64,000 bases of DNA from Chrysomallon squamiferum (taxonomy: Eukaryota; Mollusca; Gastropoda; Neomphalida; Peltospiridae): positions 6,463,443 through 6,527,442 of the forward strand of contig CM022672.1 of the NCBI GenBank assembly GCA_012295275.1. The letters are read 5' to 3'. The translations under genes were made by a program, and so were the position numbers. Shown in pieces: positions 38,308 through 48,297 of the stretch (positions are counted from its first letter, which is position 1; every line of letters begins with the position of its first letter). The notes under the pieces were generated by a model. It worked only from the letters and a program-made list of their open reading frames with translations, did no database searches and was not told the DNA's origin.

Positions 38308-40710
38308 TGTTAGATTATTTTCTTTATTTTTTTTTTCCTTTCTGAAACCTGTTTCTGTATCTTCAAGGTGTAACACTGCATTCTGAACAACAAATCGCAC
38401 AGAGGAACAGAGAACTACTCCAGACTCTGCAGTCTGTGGAAAACGGGACTAGTAGTAAAGTAATTAGTGGCGCCCCGGCTCTTCCCATGCCCCGAGAGTC
38501 TGATGTCTCAAACAGGTGAATCTTATATTTTAATGAAACTCAGGAAATGCCAGATTCTGTTAGATTTGTTTATATAAAAACACACGTTTATTTGTTTTGT
38601 CTGAATCACATTTTTCTTTTCAACAAAATAACTTTAATTATATAAATGAATGTGTGCAAAGATGGCTGACTTTTGAAAATTAACATATGTGATAAATGTG
38701 TAAGATAAAAATGTCTTATTTATAACTGATTTCTGTTTAAGGCATTTGCTACGTAAATTGTAAAAATGTGTATAAACATGTTAATGTATTTAAATCCGTG
38801 ATTCCTAAAAACCTGTTGTATTTTATGTTCAGGGGTTGTTATTTATTCATTCAATTGTTGAAACCTAATCTTGTAGCAGTTTCAGAGATGAAATAGTTTT
38901 TTTTTCTTCCTTTGAGATGTAGTACACGGATAAAAATGACAGATCATTCAAAGCAAAAACAGATTTAAATAAGTAACATTTCACCTGTTTATTTCACAAT
39001 TCAGTAATTCACTCAAAAAAAAAAAAAAGTACAGATACTGCTCAAGGATAACAGTTTTTTTATTTACTTGACAGCTCAAGACAGTCGCCAAACTCCAAAT
39101 TTAGAACCACTCAGCCAATCAGCATTCAGAACAGATCTTCTCCTCTTGTCTCTCATGTTCAGATGGAGGAGCCAAGGTTGACAAGTCGACCACCACCACC
39201 TCCCCCTCGTGCCACGAAAACTCCTCCCAGTTCTTTCAGCTCCTTGCCTCGGTCGTCCAGCAGACAGCGAGAGAGTTCAAACTGTGAGTCACCAACAGAA
39301 AAAATGACCGGTCACTCAGTGAAAACCTCGTATTCCAGCTGCATGTCCCCAAGACTTAACTGGTCACCTCCACCTTCTTTCTCTGAAGTGTCTCAGTTTG
39401 TTAACCAGTCCTCGTCTCAAACCAACAGTTCTTTGTCTTCCGTTTTTAGCAAAGATCACGATTTCTACCTGACTCCTGTCGGCAGCACACAAAAAGATCA
39501 GTATCTGACTGCTGTTAACACTGAAGGTTATGGAAATCACGTTGGTCTGCCTTCGCAAAATAACTTGGTGTCGATACAGCCTAGTGAATCTGAAGTGTCG
39601 TGGATGGCGTCTGCTAGTTGTGAAGATCTGAGTGATCACATGAAAGCAGTTTTGTACGATAACGGCAGCCAAAGAAAGGCTGATGTAGATGAAAATATGA
39701 ACAGTCAGAAACCTCCTGTTCCATTCCCTGGCTTACAGGAGTTTAGAAACAGCACAGAATGGGATTCGAGGGATCGCAGCAGATCCGTGGATTATCGGAA
39801 TGTCCTGACGGTGAGAGACACCATTACTGACCGATCTCCCAGCCCAAGCATGAGAAGAATTCGGAAAATGATGGCAGCCAGAGGTGAGAGCAACTCACTG
39901 AGAAAATCTGTTTCCAATCCAAACTTTCTGAATATAGGCAGCTTGGAAAAATTAAATTATGAAAAACTGCATGGAGTCTTCAGGCCTTCTAGTCATCGAT
40001 ATTCATCAGTGGACGACATCGTGTCTGCTCCCCTCGAAAGAGAGGGTCGACACAAGAGCCGCTCTTTGATTGATCTGTTGTCCAGTGGACTCCATTTCAG
40101 ACATCGAAGTCGAGATAAACTCGACCCCTCTCGAAATGAAACTCAAAACAATCGCACAACTCCGAGTCACAGTCGCAGTGCGACACCGGAACGAAACGCT
40201 AGAAGGAGCCGCACAAACAGTCTCGACAAAAATGGCCACAAACTGCTGAACAGGCAGGAGAGTTCCAAATCGATCACCGTGAAAGACCCAACATTCAAAG
40301 ACATCAGATTCACGGAAAGGAGCAGATCTTTCAGAAAGGTGAAGTCCAAAGAAGGACTGAACCTTTCGGCCGAGAAAAAGGAATGTGCTTCGGAAAAAGT
40401 CAAAAGACGTGTGTTTCAGAAGCAGAAACAGAACTTGGAAAACCAAGCAAATCATTTTCACTTACAGAACGGTGCTGATCCAGCTTCCAGGCAGCAGTTC
40501 GGTGATGGACAAGGAGTGTTGGATTCTTTAATTCTTGGAAGAAACCATAACGTCGTTCATCATCGCCAGCGCAGTGTCCCAGAGGAGTCTAGCAGAGAAC
40601 AGGTGGCTTTGCCCCTTGGATCGTCTCAGTCCCCTCGCTCCACTGTCAACAGAGCTTATGATCCAGTCGGCGTTGTTGTGAGTCGCAGGGAAAGTCAGTC
40701 CAGTGTTTGA
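24448..40710 (+). CDS. DOK/IRS-family docking adaptor (PH + IRS-type PTB + long Ser-rich tail)
   Basis: Eight exons join with matching phases: 24448-24477, 25382-25541, 35852-36034, 36575-36687, 37200-37403, 37971-38118, 38368-38515 and 39075-40710. They give 873 residues. Residues 11-122 form a PH domain ([28 protein letters not shown], then [10 protein letters not shown]). Residues 125-230 form an IRS-type PTB domain, with W171 and the two phosphotyrosine-binding arginines R177 (in SIR) and R193 (in EAGR). The tail is long and disordered. It has a six-proline run at 368-373 flanked by Arg (SH3-ligand type), Y460-L-T-P (YxxP), Y523-D-N, Y857-D-P-V, repeated R-S-x-S motifs and a C-terminal SSV. 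Known family: these adaptors bind activated receptor tyrosine kinases beneath the membrane and recruit SH2/SH3 proteins. There are no YxxM PI3-kinase sites, so DOK-like fits better than IRS. It is longer than vertebrate DOK1-7 (about 330-540 residues). The closest paralogue is unresolved. Confidence 0.85.
24990..25275. repeat. (TTTA)n low-complexity block in intron 1 of DOK-like gene
   Basis: Mixed ttta/ttat/tttta repeats and (ATT)n end about 100 bp before the exon 2 acceptor. They create a spurious Phe/Tyr/Leu-rich open frame that reads into exon 2. Confidence 0.85.
25382..25541 (+). CDS. Exon 2 of DOK-like gene: first half of PH domain
   Basis: Acceptor ttttatttcag, donor AAAAG|gtaagt, phase 0 to 1, 160 nt. 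It encodes [20 protein letters not shown] through a [11 protein letters not shown]-like end, covering the first PH strands and the basic beta1-beta2 phosphoinositide loop. The long open frame running into it from about 24959 is a (TTTA)n intron artefact. Confidence 0.85.
28055..28295. repeat. (CATA)n/(CA)n-rich region
   Basis: Blocks of acat/atac tetranucleotides mix with cacacat. The minus-strand open frame rich in Tyr, Met, Cys and Val here is a repeat translation. Confidence 0.85.
30205..30282. repeat. (TA)n/(CA)n compound microsatellite
   Basis: Catacata, then two long (TA)n runs, then (CA)n. Confidence 0.9.
30820..31500. repeat. Ancient 65-75-bp tandem repeat
   Basis: The pattern cttatatc-gttaaaaatttaaa-actgt-ttcaatttcttaa-aatgaac recurs about nine times with much divergence. 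The best neighbouring copies are at about 31080-31250. Confidence 0.55.
31887..32110. mobile_element. Probable hAT-type MITE
   Basis: The left end (caggatgtgcaactttctg) and the reverse complement of the right end (caggcatgtgcaatcttttt) form imperfect terminal inverted repeats that start with CAGG. Both ends contain ggcccac motifs typical of hAT-derived elements. It is about 224 bp, has no coding capacity, and no clear 8-bp target duplication is visible. Confidence 0.45.
33345..33436. repeat. (AT)n followed by (GTAT)n
   Basis: A dinucleotide run then about 16 GTAT units. It produces matching spurious open frames on both strands. Confidence 0.9.
34141..34224. repeat. Perfect 20-bp tandem repeat, four copies
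   Basis: Unit taatgtgttattgcaatgca, four exact copies plus flanking partial copies. Each copy includes attgcaat (a C/EBP-like palindrome) and atgcataat (POU-like). Confidence 0.9.
35852..36034 (+). CDS. Exon 3 of DOK-like gene: second half of PH domain
   Basis: 183 nt, phase 1-1, acceptor ttttttcaaag, donor CAAG|gtagat. It encodes [19 protein letters not shown] through the C-terminal PH helix ([17 protein letters not shown]). The Trp typical of the PH C-terminal helix is absent or replaced, as in some IRS/DOK PH domains. An (AAT)n tract begins about 12 bp after the donor. Confidence 0.88.
36047..36077. repeat. (AAT)n next to the exon 3 donor
   Basis: About ten AAT units start about 12 bp downstream of the donor at 36035. 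Confidence 0.85.
36575..36687 (+). CDS. Exon 4 of DOK-like gene: start of PTB domain
   Basis: 113 nt, phase 1 to 0, acceptor ttattattcag, donor CAA|gtacag. It encodes [19 protein letters not shown] through [10 protein letters not shown], the first strands of the IRS-type PTB fold. Confidence 0.85.
37200..37403 (+). CDS. Exon 5 of DOK-like gene: core of PTB domain
   Basis: 204 nt, phase 0-0, acceptor tgtttcag, donor CAG|gtaaac. It holds the signature of IRS-type PTB domains: W-P-I-K-S-I-R, then I-E-A-G-R, then the G-E-G-x-Y-x-F strand and a C-terminal helix ([17 protein letters not shown]). The two Arg that contact phosphotyrosine are present. Confidence 0.92.
37971..38118 (+). CDS. Exon 6 of DOK-like gene
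   Basis: 148 nt, phase 0 to 1, acceptor ttttgtatag, donor CCTG|gtacgc. It encodes [20 protein letters not shown] and a Thr/Pro linker ending in DNWNYNVP. A (TCA)/(TTA) run and a T-tract directly precede the acceptor. Confidence 0.85.
38368..38515 (+). CDS. Exon 7 of DOK-like gene
   Basis: 148 nt, phase 1 to 2, acceptor gtatcttcaag, donor AACAG|gtgaat. It encodes a Gln/Glu-rich helical piece ([19 protein letters not shown]) and a Pro/Ser linker ([15 protein letters not shown]). The preceding intron carries a long poly-T run at about 38272-38304. Confidence 0.85.
39075..40710 (+). CDS. Terminal exon 8 of DOK-like gene: disordered Ser-rich tail
   Basis: A single 1,636-nt open exon runs from acceptor tacttgacag to a TGA at 40708-40710 and supplies residues 329-873. 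It is the largest coding block in the window and clearly richer in G+C than its surroundings. Notable motifs are the six-proline run, Y-L-T-P, many R-S-R-S / R-x-x-S-x-x-D sites, a basic patch ([13 protein letters not shown]), R-Q-R-S-V-P (a 14-3-3 mode 1-like site) and a final Q-S-S-V that fits a class I PDZ ligand. Confidence 0.92.
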
Positions 40711-41360
40711 AATAATAAATTCAAAAATAACAATTCCTCGACATCCCCAAGTTCCAAAACTTTCATGTTAAAAATATTTAACTGTCTCAATATCTAGTAT
40801 TCATGCTTCCATTTTTAAATAATTTTTGATACCTGTTTATAACAATCTTCGTGTATTTTTAATGTTTAATAGTTATGAAACTCAGTTTGTAAATATGTAA
40901 TGGTTTTTGAAGTAACAATTTAAAAGCAGATTTATATATATACACACACATTGAATTAGATAATACTTCAAACTGGTGGAAATTGTTTTTAAATGGATGG
41001 TAAATATAATTCCCAAAAAATTTCAAAATATGGTGCTCATGAAATCTGTGCCTTAATAATAACATTTTTATTTAGTTTTCTTGTAAATATTTCCAAAGAA
41101 AATAGAAAACAAATTGACAGATGGTTATTTTAATTTTTATTATTCACTTCAGTTATTTATTTTTGACGTTACTTTACACCAACTACTTACAAATAATGAC
41201 TACACAAAAATATTAATTGTATGTAGAAAATAATGGACCCTATAGTATGGACCAAATAAATGAATCTTTGCATGTTGAATGTATGTGTTTAGTTAGTAAG
41301 CGTTTAATTACAAAACTGATGTTTATTGTGCAATAAAGGTTAATCAATAATGTATTTTAT
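40711..41360 (+). other. Probable 3' UTR of DOK-like gene
   Basis: A+T-rich sequence follows the TGA. Several AATAAA hexamers are present, one directly after the stop (about 40713) and a well-placed one at 41332-41337 (gcaataaagg). The cleavage site is not identifiable by eye. Confidence 0.35.
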
Positions 41361-41594
41361 GTAGCATAGTAAATTAGATTAGAAATGCTTTTTTCTTTTT
41401 TCTTTTAGTTCAGGGGAAATAACCCATATATTATAAACTATATAATTATTCCCCTTAGTTTGTGTAATTTTAGTTATTATTATTGAGTTAAATAGAAAAC
41501 TGATATATTATGTTCAGCATGAACAAATTAGATTTTATCCTTTATATATATATATATGTCTATGTATTGTAAGTTTTCTTTGTTGACATTTATT

Positions 41595-41663
41595 TATTAT
41601 TTATTTATTATTATTATTATTATTTATTATTATTAAATTTTATTATTATTATTATTATTATTA

Positions 41664-41708
<45 letters not shown>
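41595..41708. repeat. (ATT)n-rich block
   Basis: Interrupted ATT/ATTT repeats downstream of the DOK-like gene. Confidence 0.85.
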
Positions 41709-41709
<1 letters not shown>

Positions 41710-42365
41710 GTGCTTCATAAGGAACAAGTAATTTAAAATACATTTAATAAAATAAACTGTAGAGTTAATGAGATTCTTGAAAGGAAAACTGGATAGTAAA
41801 TTTGTGTGAAAGTGTGGTTGTTCGAATGAAGAATATGTATGTGCATTGTTTTTATAATATCATTATTTTCCATATTAAAGGCAGCCATAAGTTAAAAATA
41901 AAAAATAAAGGAAATTTTTAATGTTATTCAAATGTAATATTAAATTTTTCTTCCATTTTATCAATATTGCATTTTTGATAAGCTAGTCCATATTCTATTT
42001 TATAATTGTGTTATAGATAAGTTACTTTGATTTGATTATATTTAAAATTTAATGTTTCATCAGTGCTTAAAACAATATTAATAAAATATTTGCTCATCAT
42101 CTGAACAAAAAATTAAATATATTTTATATTTGTGATACAATCAGTTGTTTTAATTTGAACCTTTAAATATAATCTTAAAATTATATGAATAAATGTTAGC
42201 TCATTATTAAAAAAAAAAAAAAAAAAAAATTATATTGAGGGGTTGGAGCCAGGTCTCAAGTGCATATATATATATATTTTTTATTTTTGATGGCAATTAT
42301 ATAGATTAGCATTTCATTAGTTTTCAATCAACAAGCAGATTTGAGCTCAATTCTATCACAGATAG

Positions 42366-42368
<3 letters not shown>

Positions 42369-42402
<34 letters not shown>
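42369..42402. repeat. (CA)n microsatellite
   Basis: A perfect CA run in the intergenic region. Confidence 0.9.
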
Positions 42403-42405
<3 letters not shown>

Positions 42406-43657
42406 AGAAACACGTATTTGTATTATTCACATGATATCAATAAATTAAAAATTTTATCAATTTTTAAATCAGAAGAGTCCATCATGTCATGAAAATTTAA
42501 TTCAAGATTTAATACAGCCACTTATAAACATTATCTGTGCTCATTTTATAAAATCATTTTTTTTCTCATTTCACAGAACGTAATGTTGTTTTGAAGTATA
42601 TTCATGTCACCTTTAACAGTCATTTAATTTTTAAGCTTTGTTGTAGAAAAAGTTTAGTTTTGTACAACAAACTGGTGCTTTTTTTGTCACATAGTGAGAT
42701 TTATAGACAAACTAATCGTTTTCTTTATTACCAGGAAAGCCAGAAAGAATAAAATTCAAATTACCTGATCAAAGTAGCATATATCTTTTCTATAATTAAC
42801 TTTAACATAAATTTTTTTAAAATAATAATGAAAATGCACACCTATCCACCCACCCACACATGCACATGCATGCAGACATACACAATCGATAATGTAATGG
42901 TGTCAAATGTTTTCTTTAAACATTTAAGTATTTGCATTTATTCATAAACAAACAAGTGTCAGATTGAGAAAAATATGTTCATATTTTTATTAAAAGTAAA
43001 AACAAAAAATATTTTATTAAGAAAGAGTTTCAGGTTTATTTATTATTTTTTTTAAAAATATTTTAGTATGAAAAATTTCAATTTATATAAAGGAAAAGAT
43101 TTAAAATGTGGATGATAACATTTTTTTTTTTTTTTTTTTTTCAGAAGTTTATGCAATATGTCCATACCATTATATTACTGAAGAATTTACCATTTTGAGC
43201 GTATTTATAAAGGTAGTTTTGGAGATATGCATTTATTTTGAAATTTTTAAACTTTAATTGACAAAATTTTATTTTCAGTATTTTTATCTCATATATTTTT
43301 GAAAATATTTTGTATAATTTGAGGTTGTTGAATAGAACAAGAGATGTAAATAAATTGTGCTGTTTATGAAATAATTCCATGTGAAATTCAACTAACTTAT
43401 AAGAAAGTGTTGTGAATAAAAGCTATATATTTTTTGTAAATGTTTTTAATTTAAAATGATTTGTGTTTAATTGCATGTATTTCATTGTTACTGATAAAAT
43501 TTTGTTGCATGTAAAAAGAAAAAAATATATATTTTTGAAATTTATTATGGATTGTTTTTCTGAGTTTCTTTTATTCAAAGAAATTGTGTTGGTCTTTGGT
43601 GTGTTTGTGTGTGTAAGTGTGTTCAATCTCTGTATTTCTGAGGTTAAAATCATAGCA

Positions 43658-43699
<42 letters not shown>

Positions 43700-46109
43700 G
43701 TAAAAATAACTAATAATAATCAACAATAACGTTAATAAGAAAATAGTAATAAATGTTGATGATGATGAAAATAAAATAAAAGTAATTGCAGTAATAATAA
43801 TATATATATATATAATTTTTTTTTTAAAACAAAGACACCTTCTCTCATCAGTTCTGAAGTTTCAGACTGTCTGAACTTCCAGTGACCAGTGGTCTGCTAA
43901 TTAACAAGTAAATTTATCGGCTGCAGTATAGTGGAATGTTAATATTTATTTTCTTTTCATAGTAAAAACAATCTGGGATATTTAATCAAAACATCTGGAA
44001 GCAGCAGCATCAATTCACTCTGCTAATTAACAAGTTAATTTATCGGATTATTTATCACCAGAACATCACAGCTTGTCATTGTCACAAAATGGAAATATTA
44101 CAGAATCTCATACATTAATTATTATTAACTTTGTTTCTCATTCATTTCCAGAGACCATCTGTTTGTTGCAGTTTTTGTTATCAGTTCAGTATATATTCAT
44201 TTAAATTAGTATACAACATGCAATAATGTATATTAAAATTCTTTACCCCCCATAAAATAGATTAAAAACAAATACAAAATAACCAATCCACCAATAATAA
44301 TAACAATATGCGATTATATTATAATAATTAAAATGTGATAGTTATAAAAATTAAAATCTGAAACAAACAACCAGCAATTTTTTTTCTTATTAATAGTTTA
44401 TTATATTTTATTTTTGTTATGTCTTAGACATCTATCAAATATTGCTTACAAGCATAATAATAATAATAATAACAGAGACTATTTTATTTCTAAGTACCAA
44501 ATAATGTTTATTTTTAAATGAGAAACAAAAAGTTTTATTATAAATGAGGAATAAAAAAAAGAATTATTGTAGAAAATGTATTAGCAAAATAAAATCTTAC
44601 AGAAAACAAAACGTACTAACATTTCATTACCTATTTTAAACAATAGTAATTCATTTTCTGCTACGGAAACACTTCCATATAAAATAAAATAGTCTGCTTA
44701 AAGAAAAAAATTATTTTGAAACAAAATACAGAATACTGCATGTAAAGCAAATTGCAATCATCTGAAGCAGACAAAGTAAATAAAAATAGAAAGGAACTGA
44801 AATACAAAAATGGTTATTTTTTTTTGTCAGATTTAGAACAAAAATTATTTCAGTCATAATAACAAATCAAAACACAATTAAAAGAGGGGATTAAATACAC
44901 ATGATATGGTGCAAATTAATCATTTAAAGGTGACATAGTACATGTATGTCTATTTACATAATGGGTAAAAAAATACTTTCTTCTGTAGGTTCATTTGTGA
45001 AAAATAATTCATGTATGTGGTTGAGTATAATTATCTCATTTTAAAAAAAAAAAGAAAAAAAAGAAAACAATTTAGTTTTTGTTTTACATTCCAAATATTT
45101 TTAGTGAAAAATGAGGTGAAATAAACAAGAAATTTACAAATATAAAAATTAAAAATTAAAACAATTTAAGTCTTTGGATTTTCTCAATTTAAATAATCAA
45201 TGAACATTAACAAAACATGATTTAAAAATGTCTTTCAACAATAACCAGAAATCTTGTAATTGGAACAAATTATTTTTATACATGCCTGATTGGTTTTATT
45301 TTATTATTATCTTTTTAATGATCAAAAATATTTCATAACAAATAGAAACTGAAACCTGAATCACTTTTTTTTTCAACAATACATATCAATATATTTTTAA
45401 AGTAATAATATCAATAATAAATTTAAAAAAAAGAAGCTGGTGAAATTCAGATATGAATATAAAGTCATTATATATAATACTTTATTGTTCACCTGTCTTT
45501 CAGGCACCTTACCTGTACATTTTAAAACAGCATCTATGTGAAAAAAAATATTCAAAAAAAAAGAAGAATTATTAGAAACAGTCCAGTGATAGCTAATTTA
45601 CTAATATCCACACATAAATACAGACATACTTTCTCTCGTTATCACATAACCTTACTCTCTAACAGGAATGGCAAGCTATTTTCAAAGAAATACTTAATCA
45701 CCAATTCAGTCAAATGGTCCAAAGAGGCAAACCCACATTTTTTAAAAACCCACATTTTTTATCCATATTCTTTCCTATCACATTGTGTTCGTGAAACCGT
45801 ACACGACTGTCAAAACAAATATCTAAAAACCTCCGTATTCAAGGCAAAATACTTAAAAAAATAAAATCTTTTATTTTTGATGTTTGTGTTTGCTGCTCTG
45901 CTAGCACTATAATTGGAAATGGCCTTAAATGATCGAAGACATAATTTGAAAAAAAAGAAAAAAAGTTTATATTTTAATTAACTGACGAAATAAAATGAGG
46001 TGGGTTACATGTTGAATGAATCTGAATATTAAAATGTTTTTACTGAAAATAAAATGCTTTGAAATATTAAACCAGAAAATTAAGTATTTACTTATTTAAA
46101 TAAAAAAAT

Positions 46110-46590
46110 GTTATGAAATATTCACTTATTCAATCAGAATGCTTTTCAGTATTAATTCATTCAGTGGTGATGTAATGAAACAGTCTCTCATTCTCTCAAA
46201 ATGTTGTTCAACACTCTCCAATTCAGTGCTGAACATTCAGAAATTTAAATCAGAAGATTATTCAACATTCACTTATCTAAATCAGAATGTTATTCAACTT
46301 TCACTGATTTAAAGCAGAATATTTACCAAAATTCATTATTCAAATCACAATATTCAATAATCACTGATTTAAATAACAATGTTAACATTCACTCATTGAA
46401 TCAGAATTTTATTCAGCATTAACTGATTCAAATCAGAATGTTATTCAACATTCACTCATTGAATCAGAATGTTATTCAACATTCGCTCATTGAATCAGAA
46501 TGTTATTCAACATTCACTCATTGAATCAGACTATTCAAATTCAGTTATCTAAACATGATTAATCAAATTCACTCTCTGAGTCTTTAAATC
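46110..46590. repeat. 30-31-bp minisatellite downstream of CTR1
   Basis: About fifteen copies of a unit like aatcagaatgttattcaaca followed by ttcactcattg. The copies at 46435-46530 are nearly identical. It lies about 700 bp beyond the CTR1 stop codon, in the 3' flank or a long 3' UTR. Confidence 0.85.
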
Positions 46591-46882
46591 AGAATATTAT
46601 TAAAAAATATAATTATTGTATAATTATACAATTCAACAGTTAGTTAGCTTTCATGTTCTTTACAATTTCTCTGTAATAAAGTAATGCTGAACTTTCAGTC
46701 CTCACTTACAAAATATACCAAAAGTCACACATTTCATAAACAGATTTTAAACTGATGCTGGAAATAAAACCTTTCAAAAATCAAACACGAATATGAAATA
46801 TAAAGATGTATCTGCAATTTTAACTGAATGAGTGTTAATAAAAAATGTTTATACAAATGTCTTTATTATAAATATCATCACT

Positions 46883-47124
46883 GTCACATTATTCTTATTA
46901 TTATTCATTCATTTATTTTTTGAGTGCTTTTCAGTCTTAATTAAATAAATTTAAAAAAAGGTTTATAATATTTAAAAATCACTGTGGAAAACCACTCAAG
47001 TTAGTCACATTATTATTATTATTAATTAATTAATTAATTTTTTTGAGAGCTTTTCAGTCTTATAAATAAATTAAAAAAAAGATTTATAACATTTGAAAAT
47101 CACTGGTGAAAACCTCTCAAATTA
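46883..47124. repeat. About 121-bp tandem duplication in CTR1 3' region
   Basis: Two copies begin at tcacattatt (46883, 47004) and share ttttcagtctta, gtttataata/gatttataac and aaatcactg-aaaacc-ctcaa. A third start appears at 47125. Confidence 0.75.
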
Positions 47125-47282
47125 GTCACATTATTCATTATTTAATTATGTTCATTAAATTTTTGTTCATTGGTTAATCAAATTTACAAGTGCTATTTTT
47201 ATATTAATTTTTTTTTTTTTTTTAAATTTAAATAAAGATCAAGCAGCATTGAATCAGAATTGAACTGTTGTTAATCTCTAAG

Positions 47283-47484
47283 TTAATGACAATGTTCATT
47301 AACATCAATGACCATAGCCCTCTTCCATCCAAATATGAAATATCCAGCACCAGCTCCGAGAACAACTGCCAGACAGAGCCAAGCGTTGTATGTCATAAAG
47401 ACCAACATAAGGCAGTAACTGACAAACACCTGCACCATGTGTAGAACGGTCTGCAGAAAGTGGCTGAAGTTTAACAGTCTGGAC
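47283..47484 (-). CDS. SLC31A1: CTR1 terminal exon (TM2, TM3, HCH end)
   Basis: It enters in phase 2 after a T-rich acceptor ending ccaaag and stops at TAA, 47283-47285. It encodes [16 protein letters not shown], then MLVFM (MxxxM), GAGAG (GxxxG) and the end DVNEHCH. An open frame that reads 5' of the acceptor is intronic poly-T read-through and is not part of the protein. Confidence 0.95.
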
Positions 47485-47779
47485 CTTTGGAACAAAAAAA
47501 AAAACAACAAAACAACTGTATAGAGTATCAGTAATAATGAAATTTGTAATGGTAACAAGAAGAGTAGTAGTGGTGGTGGTGGTGGTGGTGATTTTTTTAT
47601 ATATAAAGTGAATTTTTTTTATATATATAATAAAATAATTAAAACTAATAATAATAATAATAAAACAACAACAACAACAACAACAATAATAAAGTAAATA
47701 TTATAAATAATACTAATAATTATTTTTTAAATGAAATAAAAAATAAAATAAAAAAAATAAAAAATGAAACAGAATACTT

Positions 47780-47860
<81 letters not shown>

Positions 47861-48258
47861 TTATTTTGTTCATTTCCACATAAATGATATATATAAAATA
47901 ATTAAATAAATATATATCTATATATTGACAAAAAAGCAGAACAAAAAATAACTAACAACATCAAACAATCATTGCAAATATTAATAATGTCCCTGTTCTT
48001 CATAACTATACTCTTTTAAAATGGGTTGATGAAAGCTGGCTGGAATGAATGCAGAATATGTTTACGGTTTTCAAATACCAATTGGATTTTGTAAGCAATA
48101 CTTTTTATTTAAAAATATCTCTGTTGAAGCTGATGTTTGGTTTATACTTGATCATAACAATGTAAAAATTATAAACACAATGGCTGGGAGTGTGCAAGAA
48201 GACAGAAAGCTGAGATATGGACAGAAAAAGAAAGAAAGAAAAAATAAGGAATAAAAAC

Positions 48259-48297
<39 letters not shown>

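Larger units (their letters stand above)
41361..46100. other. Intergenic region between convergent genes
   Basis: A+T-rich with simple repeats at 41595, 42369, 43657-43697 and about 43800, and a 27-bp direct repeat (43894 and 44020). No gene or structured RNA was recognised. The open frames at 43141-43729 and 45538-45864 look non-coding: low complexity, no homology and no splice context. Confidence 0.5.

Noticed and set aside
39364-40461. Minus-strand open frames of 78-151 codons
   Set aside because: They are antisense shadows of the large coding exon of the DOK-like gene, with no domain or splice context.
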